Below are positions 16,380 through 24,004 of a stretch of DNA of 64,000 bases, in pieces. Position 1 is the stretch's first letter; each line of letters starts with the position of its first letter. Under the pieces are notes generated by a model. That model was not told where the DNA came from. It saw only the letters and a list, made by a program, of their open reading frames with translations, and did no database searches. The position numbers and the translations under genes are program-made. The DNA comes from Pseudonocardia sp. T1-2H (lineage in GTDB: Bacteria; Actinomycetota; Actinomycetes; Mycobacteriales; Pseudonocardiaceae), in contig NZ_JBBPCL010000001.1 in NCBI RefSeq assembly GCF_038039215.1, positions 2,542,001 to 2,606,000 on the forward strand, in the 5' to 3' direction.

Positions 16380-16695
16380 GTAGTTGGTGAGCTGACCCGT
16401 CGTCGCCGCCGAAGGCATCAGTTCGGGACGGTCCGCCCCGGCCGACCAAGTGACCGGACTCTCGTTCGTAGGCGAGCCACTTTCCGAGCCTGTCGCGGCG
16501 CCAGCGGCATTCCATGTCGGTCGCGAACTCTGCTGCGCGTTGGCTCGACCAGGGACCCTCGTACCAGGCGGCGATGCCGGGGTCCCGGTGCAGGTCGACC
16601 AGCTCGGTGACTGACTCGGTCGTGATTGGCCGCAGGACGAGGCGGGGCGTGTACTGGACGCTGCGTCCCTGGCTGAGGCAGTCATCGGCGCCATG
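16380..16695 (-). pseudogene. GNAT acetyltransferase, N-terminal fragment
   Basis: The minus strand encodes TPRLVLRPITTESVTELVDL, HRDPGIAAWYEGPW and RLGKWLAYERESGHLVGRGG, the first half of a RimJ/RimL-type GNAT domain. The acetyl-CoA binding loop (R/Q-x2-G-x-G/A) is absent, as the frame runs into unrelated sequence about 100 bp from the IS3 right end. No start codon is evident. The rest of 16279-17000 holds nothing I can identify. Confidence 0.55.
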
Positions 16696-17000
16696 ATCGC
16701 GGCGAGTGGTGACCGCGACCAGGCGCCTCGCAGCAAATCAATCAGACGATCCGTTGGCGTGGCTGGCCCCGCGCCGCGGTGGGCATCGCGCAGCAGTTCG
16801 TGGATCAGCTCGTGGATCAAGATCCAGAGAGACGTTGCGGCGACGCGAGTGCGACGCGCCGCTGCTGTGGGTCTTCAGCCCGGGCCTCACCCCCCCTCGG
16901 CCTCCCGCCCGACACAGACCCGGGGCCTTGCAACCTGCCCACATGCCAGGCAGATCAACGACGACGGAGCCCTGGGGGCGTCCTCCTCTGCGCAAGCAAG

Positions 17001-17041
17001 CCGGTATCTAGCGTTGCCAAGTACCGGTACCTAGTGTTACC
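17001..17041. promoter_or_regulatory. Direct repeats upstream of padR, likely autoregulatory operator
   Basis: CCGGTATCTAGCGTTGCC (17001-17018) and CCGGTACCTAGTGTTACC (17024-17041) match at 15 of 18 positions and are 23 bp apart, about two helical turns. The second includes the palindrome GTACCGGTAC (17021-17030). They lie 43-83 bases before the PadR start in the least GC-rich part of the region. PadR regulators commonly bind such sites to repress their own operon. Confidence 0.5.
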
Positions 17042-17083
17042 GTCTACCAGTAGTCAGCATCGCTGAGTAGGTGGAGGCGAGCG

Positions 17084-17425
17084 ATGGGCAATCAGATGAC
17101 GGAGATGCTGAAGGGGACGCTCGAGGGCATCGTCCTCGCGGTGCTGTCCGCAAGTCCGGCGTACGGCTACGAGATCACCGCGCGGTTGCGCGAGCAGGGT
17201 TTCTCCGACCTCGTCGAAGGGACCGTGTACGCGCTATTGGTCCGGGTCGAGCAGCGGGGCTTCGTGGACGTGGAAAAGGTCCCCTCGGAGAAGGGCCCAC
17301 CACGCAAGGTGTACTCGCTCAATTCGAAGGGGCGGGAACAGCTTGAGGGGTTCTGGAGGACCTGGAGCTTCCTGGCAGAGCGGATCGAACAGCTCCGCAT
17401 CGCACAAGGAGAAGGAGAAAACTGA
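17084..17425 (+). CDS. PadR-family transcriptional regulator
   Basis: 113 residues from an ATG behind GGTGGAGG. The winged helix is typical: MLKGTLEGIVLAVLSASPAY, GYEITARL, LVEGTVYALLVRVEQRG, with the GPPRKVYSL wing. The C-terminal helix is short. It is first in an operon with DUF1048, ABC ATPase and ABC permease genes, and PadR proteins usually repress linked exporters until a toxic ligand binds. Confidence 0.9.
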   Translation: MGNQMTEMLKGTLEGIVLAVLSASPAYGYEITARLREQGFSDLVEGTVYALLVRVEQRGFVDVEKVPSEKGPPRKVYSLNSKGREQLEGFWRTWSFLAERIEQLRIAQGEGEN

Positions 17426-17793
17426 TGGTCGTCAAGTGGATCGAGACCCTCACCGGGTCACTGGAGCAGAAGAAGCAGTACAGGCAGGACAAGGCCCGCA
17501 TCGACGCCCTCCCCGGGCCGTACGGGACGGCGGCGAAGGCGATGCACCGGTACTTCATGTACTACGGGGGCATTACCGACGGCGACACCCTCGTCAGGAT
17601 GTTCGGCGACTTGGCCGACCTGTGGGAGCGCGCCGCCGCCGATGGCACGCCGCTGCACGAGATCGTCGGCGACCATCCTGTGGAATTCGCCGAGACCTTC
17701 GTGCGGGCCTATGACGGCAGGCAGTGGATCGACAAGGAGCGCGCTCGGCTGACAAAGGCGATCGAGGACGCTGAGCGAGAGGAGCAGAGGTGA
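17425..17793 (+). CDS. DUF1048 family protein
   Basis: 122 residues. The ATG shares its first base with the PadR stop (TGATG). Helical, charged sequence with KWIETLTGSLEQKKQYRQDK at the start, LPGPYGTAAKAMHRYFMYYG in the middle and a KERARLTKAIEDAEREEQR tail. DUF1048 genes regularly follow padR genes; the function is unknown, and a partner or co-regulator role is inferred from this pairing. The stop overlaps the ATPase start. Confidence 0.8.
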   Translation: MVVKWIETLTGSLEQKKQYRQDKARIDALPGPYGTAAKAMHRYFMYYGGITDGDTLVRMFGDLADLWERAAADGTPLHEIVGDHPVEFAETFVRAYDGRQWIDKERARLTKAIEDAEREEQR

Positions 17794-18590
17794 CTACCCA
17801 ACCCGCGATCCGCGTTCGGGGCATCGAGAAGTCCTACAAAGACGTGCATGTGCTGCGGGGCGTCGACTTCGACGTCGCCATCGGGAGCATCTTCGCGCTC
17901 CTCGGCTCGAACGGTGCGGGCAAGACCACGCTCGTGCGGATCCTGTCGACGCTGCTGAAGGCCGATGCCGGCACCGCGACGGTCCATGGCTTCGACGTCG
18001 CCGGCGAGCCCGGCGACGTGCGCCAGTCGATCAGCCTGACCGGTCAGTTCGCCGCGGTCGACGAGGTGCTCAGCGGTCGGGAGAACCTCGTGCTAGTCGC
18101 CAAACTCCGCCACCTGAAGAACCCTGGTGCGATCGCCGACGCCCTGCTCGCCCGCTTCTCGCTCACCGACGCGGGCGGCCGCAAGGCATCGACGTACTCG
18201 GGCGGCATGCGCCGCCGACTCGACATCGCCATGAGTCTCATCGGCAACCCCCCGGTCATCTTCCTCGACGAACCCACCACCGGGCTCGACCCGCAAGCGC
18301 GGATCGAGGTGTGGGAGGCCGTCAAGGAACTCGCCAAGGGCGGCACGACCGTGCTGCTCACCACCCAGTACCTCGACGAGGCCGAGCAGCTCGCCGACCG
18401 GATCGCAATCCTGCACAAGGGCACGATCATCCAGAACGGCACCCTCGGCGAACTCAAGCAGCTCCTTCCGCCCGCCGAGGTCGAGTACGTCGAAAAGCAG
18501 CCCTCCCTCCAGGACGTCTTCCTCGCTCTCGTCGGCGCCACCGACGACCACCTCGACGCCACCTTCCGGGCAGGAAAGGACTCCCGATGA
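17790..18590 (+). CDS. ABC transporter ATP-binding protein, DrrA type
   Basis: 266 residues, GTG start overlapping the DUF1048 stop. Walker A GSNGAGKTT, signature YSGGMRRRLD, Walker B VIFLDEPTTGLD and the LTTQYLDEAEQLADR switch region, where the His of the H-loop is Gln as in DrrA-like ATPases. A short C-terminal extension carries QPSLQDVFLALVG, the daunorubicin-type tail. It powers the permease encoded next, probably for efflux of a drug or toxic compound. Confidence 0.9.
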   Translation: MTTQPAIRVRGIEKSYKDVHVLRGVDFDVAIGSIFALLGSNGAGKTTLVRILSTLLKADAGTATVHGFDVAGEPGDVRQSISLTGQFAAVDEVLSGRENLVLVAKLRHLKNPGAIADALLARFSLTDAGGRKASTYSGGMRRRLDIAMSLIGNPPVIFLDEPTTGLDPQARIEVWEAVKELAKGGTTVLLTTQYLDEAEQLADRIAILHKGTIIQNGTLGELKQLLPPAEVEYVEKQPSLQDVFLALVGATDDHLDATFRAGKDSR

Positions 18591-19351
18591 CCACCTACGT
18601 CCTCGCCGACACCGGCAGCCTCACCGGCCGCTCGCTGCGCCATATCCTCCGCAGCCCCGACACGATCATCACCACCGCGGTCACCCCGATCGCCCTGATG
18701 TTGCTGTTCGTGTACGTGCTGGGTGGCGCGATCAACACTGGAACCGACGAGTCGTACATCAACTACCTGCTGCCCGGCATCCTGCTCATCACGATCGCGT
18801 CGGGTATCGCGTACACCGCTTACCGACTGTTCCTCGACCTGCAGGGCGGGATCTTCGAGCGGTTCCAATCGATGCCGATCGCGCGGTCGAGCGTGCTGTG
18901 GGCGCATGTGTTGACCTCACTGGTCGCGAACCTCGTCTCCGTCGCGATCGTCGTGGGCGTCGCCCTTATCATGGGGTTCCGCACGGGAGTATCCGTCGGC
19001 GCGTGGCTAGCGATCGCCGGCATCCTGATCCTGTTCACCCTCGCCTTGACCTGGCTTGCCGTGATCGCCGGGCTCTCGGCGAAAACGGTCGACGGGGCTA
19101 GCGCCTTCAGCTACCCGCTGATCTTCCTGCCCTTCATCAGCTCCGCATTCGCGCCCACCGGCTCGATGCCCGGCCCGGTCGCCTGGTTCGCCGAGAACCA
19201 GCCCGTGACCTCCATCGTGAACACGATCCGGGCGCTGTTCGCCCAGCAAACCGTCGGCGGCGATATCTGGATCGCGCTCGCCTGGCTCGCCGGCATCCTC
19301 GTCGTCGCCTACACAATCGCGATCGCAATCTACCGCCGCAAGATCAGCTGA
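18587..19351 (+). CDS. ABC-2 type permease, DrrB type
   Basis: 254 residues; the ATG overlaps the ATPase stop (ATGA). Six hydrophobic helices (about 28-48, 60-82, 105-130, 138-165, 172-190, 228-248). YINYLLPGILLITIASG and FERFQSMPIARSSVLWAHVL are signature stretches of ABC-2 permeases of the DrrB group. With the ATPase it should form an exporter. No other subunit is needed. The IS3 element at 19419 lies 68 bp downstream. Confidence 0.9.
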   Translation: MTTYVLADTGSLTGRSLRHILRSPDTIITTAVTPIALMLLFVYVLGGAINTGTDESYINYLLPGILLITIASGIAYTAYRLFLDLQGGIFERFQSMPIARSSVLWAHVLTSLVANLVSVAIVVGVALIMGFRTGVSVGAWLAIAGILILFTLALTWLAVIAGLSAKTVDGASAFSYPLIFLPFISSAFAPTGSMPGPVAWFAENQPVTSIVNTIRALFAQQTVGGDIWIALAWLAGILVVAYTIAIAIYRRKIS

Positions 19352-19466
19352 GTCGGAACGTGATTCTCGAAGCCGGCACGTTCACTGACATCCCCGGCAC
19401 CACCACACCTGGGGCACTTGAGGTTCCCCCGGTAGCTCGGAGATCGACGATCATGGCCGAAGGGCC

Positions 19467-19793
19467 GTGAAAGGAGTCTCCGGGGCAGCACCGAAGAAGT
19501 ACCCCGACGAGCTGCGTGAGCGCGCGGTCCGGCTCTACCGGGAGTCGGACCCCAAGCCGGTGATCCGGCGGCTGGCCGAGCAGCTGGGCGTGCACCACGA
19601 AGCGTTGCGGAACTGGATCCGTCAGGCCGAGGCCGACCACGGCGAACGCCACGACCGCCCGGCCACGGCCGAGGCCGAGGAGCTCCGCCGGCTGCCCAAG
19701 GAGAATACCGAACTCCGTCGGGCCACTGAGATCCTGAAGGCGGCGAGCGCTTTTTTCGCCCCGGAGATGGACCCGGCAAGGAAGAGGTGGTGA
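19467..19793 (+). CDS. IS3-family transposase OrfA
   Basis: 108 residues. HTH (YPDELRERAVRLYRES, VHHEALRNWIRQAEAD) then leucine zipper (EELRRLPKENTELRRATEIL) and AASAFFAPEMDP. The codons GCT TTT TTC at 19749-19757 contain the heptamer T TTT TTC in phase, a classical -1 frameshift site that would fuse OrfA to OrfB. The zipper has RLPKEN where RLRREN or similar is usual; a Pro here may weaken the coiled coil. Confidence 0.85.
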   Translation: MKGVSGAAPKKYPDELRERAVRLYRESDPKPVIRRLAEQLGVHHEALRNWIRQAEADHGERHDRPATAEAEELRRLPKENTELRRATEILKAASAFFAPEMDPARKRW

Positions 19794-20725
19794 AAGCGGT
19801 CGAGGCGTTGAAGAGCCGTTTCGGGATCAGCCCGGTTCTGCCGGTCCTCGGTGTCGCAGCGTCGACCTACTACGGCTGGCTTGACCAACAGCGCGACCCG
19901 TCCCCGCGGCGGCGCGCCGACACCGAACTGCTCGCCGAGATCCGCCGGATCCATCACCGCTGCGGCGCCACCTACGGCGCTCCGCGGGTGCACGCCACCC
20001 TGCGTCGCCGTGGCCCCCACGTGTCCCGCAAACGCCTCGAGCGGCTCCTGCGGGAGGACCGGCTGCAGGGCGCGTTCCTACACAAGCGTTGGCGCACCGG
20101 CTCGACCAGGCAGAACCCGCGCGCCACCCCGGCCCCGGACCTGGTCAACCGGGACTTCACCGCGGCCGCGCCGGACCGGTTGTGGGTCGCCGACGCCACT
20201 CGCATCCCGTGCGGCGAGGGCGTGTTCTGGCTGGCCGCGGTCCGCGACGCCTTCTCCCACCGGATCGTGGGGTGGCGTTGCTCGGACCGCTGCGACACCG
20301 ACCTGATCCCCGGCGCGCTGGAGTACGCGATCTGGACCCGCAACGTCCACAGTGGCCAAGTAGTCCACCACTCGGCTCGCGGGTCGAACTACACGTCTCT
20401 GCGTTTCGGGCAGCGTCTCGAGGACCACGGAATTCTGGCGTCGATGGGCTCGGTCGGCGATTCCTACGATAACGCGCTCATGGAGAACTTCTTCTCCACA
20501 CTCAAGACCGAGCTCGTCTACCGGAAATCGTGGCGGACTCGCGGAGAGGCCGCGAACGCGCTGTTCGCCTACGTCGACGGGTGGTACAACACCGAACGCA
20601 TCCAGACCCGCCTCGGGTGGCTCTCACCCGACGAGTACGAGTCCGCCCGGCGCGCCGACCGGGCAGTGCTGGACGATCAACCCGCAACACCCGCCGACGG
20701 GGCCGATCCGGCACCCGCCAGGTAG
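19787..20725 (+). CDS. IS3-family transposase OrfB, catalytic Asp replaced by Ala
   Basis: 312 residues, full length. HTH_21 region YYGWLDQQRDPSPRRRADTE, then HRCGATYGAPRVHATLRRRG, then the integrase core. First Asp in LWVADATRIP and Glu in DNALMENFFSTLKTEL are present, but the second Asp, normally HHSDRGSQYTS, reads HHSARGSNYTS: GCT in place of GAC/GAT. This should abolish catalysis. It is in the -1 frame relative to OrfA and overlaps it by 7 bases. Confidence 0.85.
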   Translation: MVKAVEALKSRFGISPVLPVLGVAASTYYGWLDQQRDPSPRRRADTELLAEIRRIHHRCGATYGAPRVHATLRRRGPHVSRKRLERLLREDRLQGAFLHKRWRTGSTRQNPRATPAPDLVNRDFTAAAPDRLWVADATRIPCGEGVFWLAAVRDAFSHRIVGWRCSDRCDTDLIPGALEYAIWTRNVHSGQVVHHSARGSNYTSLRFGQRLEDHGILASMGSVGDSYDNALMENFFSTLKTELVYRKSWRTRGEAANALFAYVDGWYNTERIQTRLGWLSPDEYESARRADRAVLDDQPATPADGADPAPAR

Positions 20726-20755
20726 CAAGCACTCCGAGCTACCGGGGGAACCTCA

Positions 20756-21066
20756 CAAGGCCTCATGGACGCGGGCTGGTAGACGGATATCGCTGCAGTT
20801 CAGATTCGATGGGCCAGGCGAGCCCCGTCCGGAGGCGCCGCAGGTGCTTCGGTGATGCCGGGACGAGGCACCTATGTCGATGGCCGCGAGGAGCGGTCGC
20901 GGAGACCGTCGCCCCAGACCAGCGGCACGCCGATCGCGTCGGCAAGGCGGTGCGGGCCGTCCTGCGGGATCAGGCCTTCGTCCGCGCCGCAGGACGGCTG
21001 GCCGCCGAGATGGCCGCGCAGCCACCGCTCGAGGAGGCGGTCCGGCGCCTCGAGAGCCTGCTCTGA
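20756..21066 (+). pseudogene. Glycosyltransferase (MGT-like), C-terminal fragment
   Basis: The plus strand after the IS right end encodes ADRVGKAVRAVLRDQAFVRA, then AGRLAAEMAAQPPLEEAVRR, then LESLL and a TGA. This is the helical end of GT1-type (macrolide or antibiotic) glycosyltransferases, where a ...PPLEEAVRRLE tail is usual. The donor-binding motif is not readable in the preceding bases, which appear scrambled. A remnant only. Confidence 0.45.
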
Positions 21067-21079
21067 TCCGCCCACCCGA

Positions 21080-21413
21080 CGGGCGAAACGTCGACACACC
21101 GAAGAAGTACCCTCGCCTAGCAGCCGGGTATCGCTGCGCCGGCCATCGGCGTGCTGAGCCCGCTGACCGCGCTCGTGCGCTCCTACCCGCCCGGCATGGT
21201 GATCGGATCCTCGAGGACCAGCGTGAGTACGTCGTGGCGATCGACACGGCCTGTGCCGAGGCGCGGGAGGCAGCGCTTCGGTGCCTGCGCGAGAACGCCG
21301 AACCCCTCACCGACGCCGACCGAGCCGAGCTCGCGCGCCGGCGGGCAAAGGCCGTGTACTGGGCGGAGGTCTCGGCCCGGCAGCGCGCCGCGCACGGCAT
21401 GACCAGCTGGTAG
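21080..21413 (+). pseudogene. Unidentified coding remnant
   Basis: An open frame with strong coding-type third-position GC ends at TAG 21411-21413 and includes EYVVAIDTACAEAREAALRC, AEPLTDADRAELARRRAKAV and SARQRAAHGMTSW. It has no start codon with a ribosome site. Its first codons (DTPKKYP, near 21097) copy the CACCGAAGAAGTACCC found at the start of the IS3 orfA at 19490, so the frame may begin inside a scrap of another IS. I do not recognise the protein. Confidence 0.35.
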
Positions 21414-21547
21414 TCGCCGCTGCCTCCCTCGACCAAGAAAACCTCACCCACCCGCGGTAGACATTCGCTCAGAGCTGTGTGTAGTCTCCTGCGCGTCGAA
21501 GCGAAGAAGATCTCAGAGGCACGGGAGATGACGTAACTACCCGTGAA

Positions 21548-21606
21548 GCAACACCAGCAAGGCAGCAACACCAGCAAGACAGCAACACCAGCAAGACAGC
21601 AACACT
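21548..21606 (+). repeat. 17-bp tandem repeat, 3.5 copies
   Basis: GCAACACCAGCAAGACA is repeated at 21548, 21565 and 21582 (the first copy has GG for GA) and begins again at 21599. The unit is rich in CAGCAA on one strand, has no G or C runs and differs in composition from all DNA around it. It lies in the 434-bp gap before the MerR gene at 21848. It could be a slippage-prone non-coding array or a protein-binding array. Confidence 0.8.
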
Positions 21607-21718
21607 GAGGAGAAGGGAAAGCAGCGCCACTGTCAGACCCGCCGTCGGCCGTGTGGGCCGGGTGGGTACCGCCTCGTCAGAACGGAAGGTGATTCTCGGT
21701 TATTGCGCGGATGCGTTT

Positions 21719-21847
21719 CCCGCAGGAGTTGGTTTCAGAGTTCTGCGGGTCGAGAAGGCCGACGTTCTAGTCGGTTGATGGTGTGAAGAGCTAACCCCTG
21801 GGGCCCCGGTGCAGTCTGCACCGGGGCCCCTCGTCTGTGGAGGTGCA
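21719..21847 (+). ncRNA. Structured leader RNA upstream of MerR gene (candidate)
   Basis: Three hairpins follow one another in the 130 bases before the start codon. CCCGCAG (21719-21725) pairs with CTGCGGG (21743-21749). CCGAC (21759-21763) pairs with GTCGG (21770-21774), extendable by two G-U pairs. A 14-bp perfect stem, 21800-21813 with 21817-21830, has a 3-base loop. A Shine-Dalgarno GGAGG follows before the ATG. The layout suggests a cis-acting regulatory RNA or an attenuator. I do not recognise it as a known riboswitch class. Confidence 0.4.
21800..21830 (+). terminator. 14-bp GC hairpin, attenuator or terminator-like
   Basis: GGGGCCCCGGTGCA, loop GTC, TGCACCGGGGCCCC: a perfect 14-bp stem followed by TCGTCTG without a U-tract. 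In high-GC actinomycetes such U-poor hairpins can still terminate or stall transcription. Since it lies 17 bases before the MerR start, it would act on that gene itself and not on an upstream one. Confidence 0.45.
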
Positions 21848-22207
21848 ATGGCCCGAAACCGGCAAACCGCGGCCGACAAGTTCGACGACGAGCATTACCC
21901 CGCGTACACGATGGGCCGGGCCGCGGAGATGCTCGGCGCCACGCCGGGGTTTCTGCGCAGCCTGGATGAGGTGAAACTGCTCGTCCCACAGCGCTCGGCG
22001 GGGGGACACCGCCGCTACTCCCGCTATCAGCTGCGGTTGGCCGCCCGGGTCCGGGCACTGGCCGACGAAGGCACGGCCCTGGACGCGGCGTGCCGCATCG
22101 TCGTCCTGGAAGACCAGCTCGAGGAAGCCCGCCGCCTCAACGCCGAGCTGAACCAGCGCGACCGGGCGGGCGAGCGCAGCGTGGCCACCGCCTCCGACTC
22201 GTCATGA
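21848..22207 (+). CDS. Small MerR-family regulator
   Basis: 119 residues, ATG behind GTGGAGGTG. DNA-binding domain at about residues 18-88: YTMGRAAEMLGATPGFLRSL, VPQRSAGGHRRYSRYQLRLA. A coiled-coil end follows (VLEDQLEEARRLNAELNQRD), which is the usual MerR dimerisation helix. There is no effector domain. Similar short MerR proteins are common in actinomycetes and their signals are unknown. The long structured leader suggests post-transcriptional control. Confidence 0.8.
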   Translation: MARNRQTAADKFDDEHYPAYTMGRAAEMLGATPGFLRSLDEVKLLVPQRSAGGHRRYSRYQLRLAARVRALADEGTALDAACRIVVLEDQLEEARRLNAELNQRDRAGERSVATASDSS

Positions 22208-22407
22208 TCTGGCGAGCACGGAGGATCGCGGGGGGATGCTCGCCGACTACCTGACCGGCACAGAGTGATCGTGCGCCGCGAGCGCGCACCTCTGGCGCCC
22301 GACTCGACCTCGTTGAGGACCGCGATCGGCTGGCGCTACGCCGCCTTCGCCACGACACCCGCGGCGGGCAGTTGTCGTCCTGCACCCTCTACTGGTGGCC
22401 GGACGCG

Positions 22408-23202
22408 TCAGAGTGTGATCGGATTGCCGGCGTCGGCGAGCTGCTGGCGTAGCTGGGCCAGGGTGGTGCTGAGCAGCCGGGAGACGTGCATCTGGGAGAG
22501 CCCGACCCGCTCGGCGATCTGGGTCTGGGTGAGGTCCTCGAAGAACCGCAGCGTCAGAATGGTGCGTTCCCGAGCCGGGAGCGCCTCGATCAACGGACGA
22601 CGGACTGCGTGCCGTTCGACGTGCTCCAACGCGGTGTCGAGCCGACCGTAGGTCTCGGCCAGCGGCTGCCCGTCCTCCCCGTAGGGGCGGTCGAGCGGGA
22701 CGCTGTGCTGGCTCTCCCGCGCGCCGAGTGCGTCGATGACCTCGCCGAGGGGGACGCCGAGCTCGGTGGCGAGCTCACTCGGCCTGGGCGCCCGCCCCAG
22801 CCGGTGCGACAGGGGCTCGGTGCAGCGGTTGATCCGGACGCTGAGTTCCTTGAGCCCGCGCGGGACCCGGGTGGACCAGGTCCGGTCGCGGAAGTAGCGG
22901 CGGATCTCCCCGGTCACCGTCGGGACCAGGTACCCCAGGAACGTTCCGGGTCCACGGGCGGCGTCGTACCGGTCGATCGCGTTGATCAGGCCGATCGTGC
23001 CGACCTGCTCGAGGTCCTCGGCGATGCCGTGGCGGTTGTAGCGACGGGCCAGATGCCCGCACCGCACCACCGGCAGAAAGCCCATCACCAGCTCGTCCCG
23101 CAGCCGGGCGCGGTCCGGATGGTCCTCGGGAAGGGCGGCGTAGCGGTCGAGCAACGGCAGGAACGCCGCGTACTCGTCATCGCGTCGAACCGGCTCGTCC
23201 AT
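22408..23202 (-). CDS. SigB/SigF-type stress sigma factor
   Basis: 264 residues from the ATG at 23202; the open frame extends far upstream but homology begins here. Region 2: VMGFLPVVRCGHLARRYNRH, EDLEQVGTIGLINAIDRYDA, GTFLGYLVPTVTGEIRRYFR. Region 3: LSHRLGRAPRPSELATELGV. Region 4: LPARERTILTLRFFEDLTQT, QIAERVGLSQMHVSRLL. It directs RNA polymerase to stress promoters. It is downstream of an RsbW-like kinase, its probable anti-sigma factor, and a matching promoter lies at 23313-23338. Confidence 0.9.
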   Translation of the reverse strand: MDEPVRRDDEYAAFLPLLDRYAALPEDHPDRARLRDELVMGFLPVVRCGHLARRYNRHGIAEDLEQVGTIGLINAIDRYDAARGPGTFLGYLVPTVTGEIRRYFRDRTWSTRVPRGLKELSVRINRCTEPLSHRLGRAPRPSELATELGVPLGEVIDALGARESQHSVPLDRPYGEDGQPLAETYGRLDTALEHVERHAVRRPLIEALPARERTILTLRFFEDLTQTQIAERVGLSQMHVSRLLSTTLAQLRQQLADAGNPITL

Positions 23203-23312
23203 ACCCCGGGGCAGCGACGTCGCTACCGGGGTCCGTGGCGCGCGGATCACGTCTGGCCGAGGATGGACCTTGGTATGGCTGCTTTCGACATACGCAAGCG
23301 TCACTAGTTGAT

Positions 23313-23338
23313 CTACCCACACAGGCGCCGCGCGGAAC
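23313..23338 (-). promoter_or_regulatory. SigF/SigB-type promoter upstream of the sigma gene
   Basis: Read on the minus strand: GTTC, 16 bases, GGGTAG, close to the actinobacterial SigB/SigF consensus GTTT-N14-18-GGGTAT. It lies about 110 bases before the sigma factor start. The sigma gene may thus be transcribed by its own product, as is common in this group. The 368 bases between the two genes hold no other gene. Confidence 0.45.
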
Positions 23339-23570
23339 AACCCCTCCGAACCGGACTTCCCACCACAGTGCACGCGCTCATGGGCGCACCGGGCGAGATC
23401 AGCTGTCCGGGGAGGTCGAGGAGGTCGAGGGAGTGGCAACGCCCCCGGTGGGTTGGGGTGCGCGTCAGCGACATTCAGCACCCGGCCGACCACGTCGTGG
23501 GCGACGTCGATCAAGGGCCGTCCGGGCTGAGGGTGATGTGCCGGAGATGCTCCAGCGGGCCTCGCCGAGC

Positions 23571-23954
23571 TCAGGCAACGGCGAGGGTGGCCCACACGGT
23601 CTTCCCGGCGGGGCCGCGGATGATGCCCCAGCGGGCGAGCGCCTCGACCAGCGCGAGACCGCGGCCACGGAACGCGCCGAACCGGGAGACCCCCGGGGTC
23701 AACGGTGCGTCCGGGCTGCCGTCCTCGACCTCGATCCGCAGATCCGCGGCATCGAGGACCACCCGGACCCTGCGCGGCGCGGCCGCGTGCTCGACGGCGT
23801 TGGTCACCAGTTCCGTGCACACCAGCTCGGCGTCGATCCGGCCGTCCCCGGCCGGGATCAACTGCCGCAGCCGCGACCGCAGACCCGGCAGGCATGACGC
23901 GTCGCTGAACTCCACGGCGAACGAACGGACCAACCCGTTACGGGAGGCACCCAT
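23571..23954 (-). CDS. RsbW-like anti-sigma factor serine kinase
   Basis: 127 residues; GGAGGAG precedes the ATG. HATPase fold of the RsbW type: ELVCTELVTNAVEHAAAP is the N-box and VEDGSPDAPL plus GRGLALVEALARWGI the G boxes. Such kinases bind a SigB/SigF factor and hold it inactive, or phosphorylate an anti-anti-sigma protein. No anti-anti-sigma gene is near. It is co-oriented with the sigma factor gene, 368 bp upstream of it. Confidence 0.85.
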   Translation of the reverse strand: MGASRNGLVRSFAVEFSDASCLPGLRSRLRQLIPAGDGRIDAELVCTELVTNAVEHAAAPRRVRVVLDAADLRIEVEDGSPDAPLTPGVSRFGAFRGRGLALVEALARWGIIRGPAGKTVWATLAVA

Positions 23955-24004
23955 AGCCCTGCTCCTCCCAGCCGTCGAACCACAAGAGGTCCACCAGCAC
24001 TACG

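Larger units (their letters stand above)
19419..20755 (+). mobile_element. IS3-family insertion sequence (1337 bp), transposase active site mutated
   Basis: Perfect 24-bp inverted repeats, TGAGGTTCCCCCGGTAGC at 19419-19436 (to 19442) and its complement ending at 20755. orfA and orfB fill the element. No target duplication is visible (ACT left, CAA right). Right of the element is a truncated glycosyltransferase, suggesting that insertion or a later deletion removed the N-terminal part of that gene. Confidence 0.9.

Noticed and set aside
16738..16860. HEXXH-like motif (LIHELIHELL) on the minus strand
   Set aside because: It arises from an imperfect tandem repeat (TCGTGGATCAGC, TCGTGGATCAAG), has no start codon or ribosome site, and nothing around it resembles a metalloprotease.
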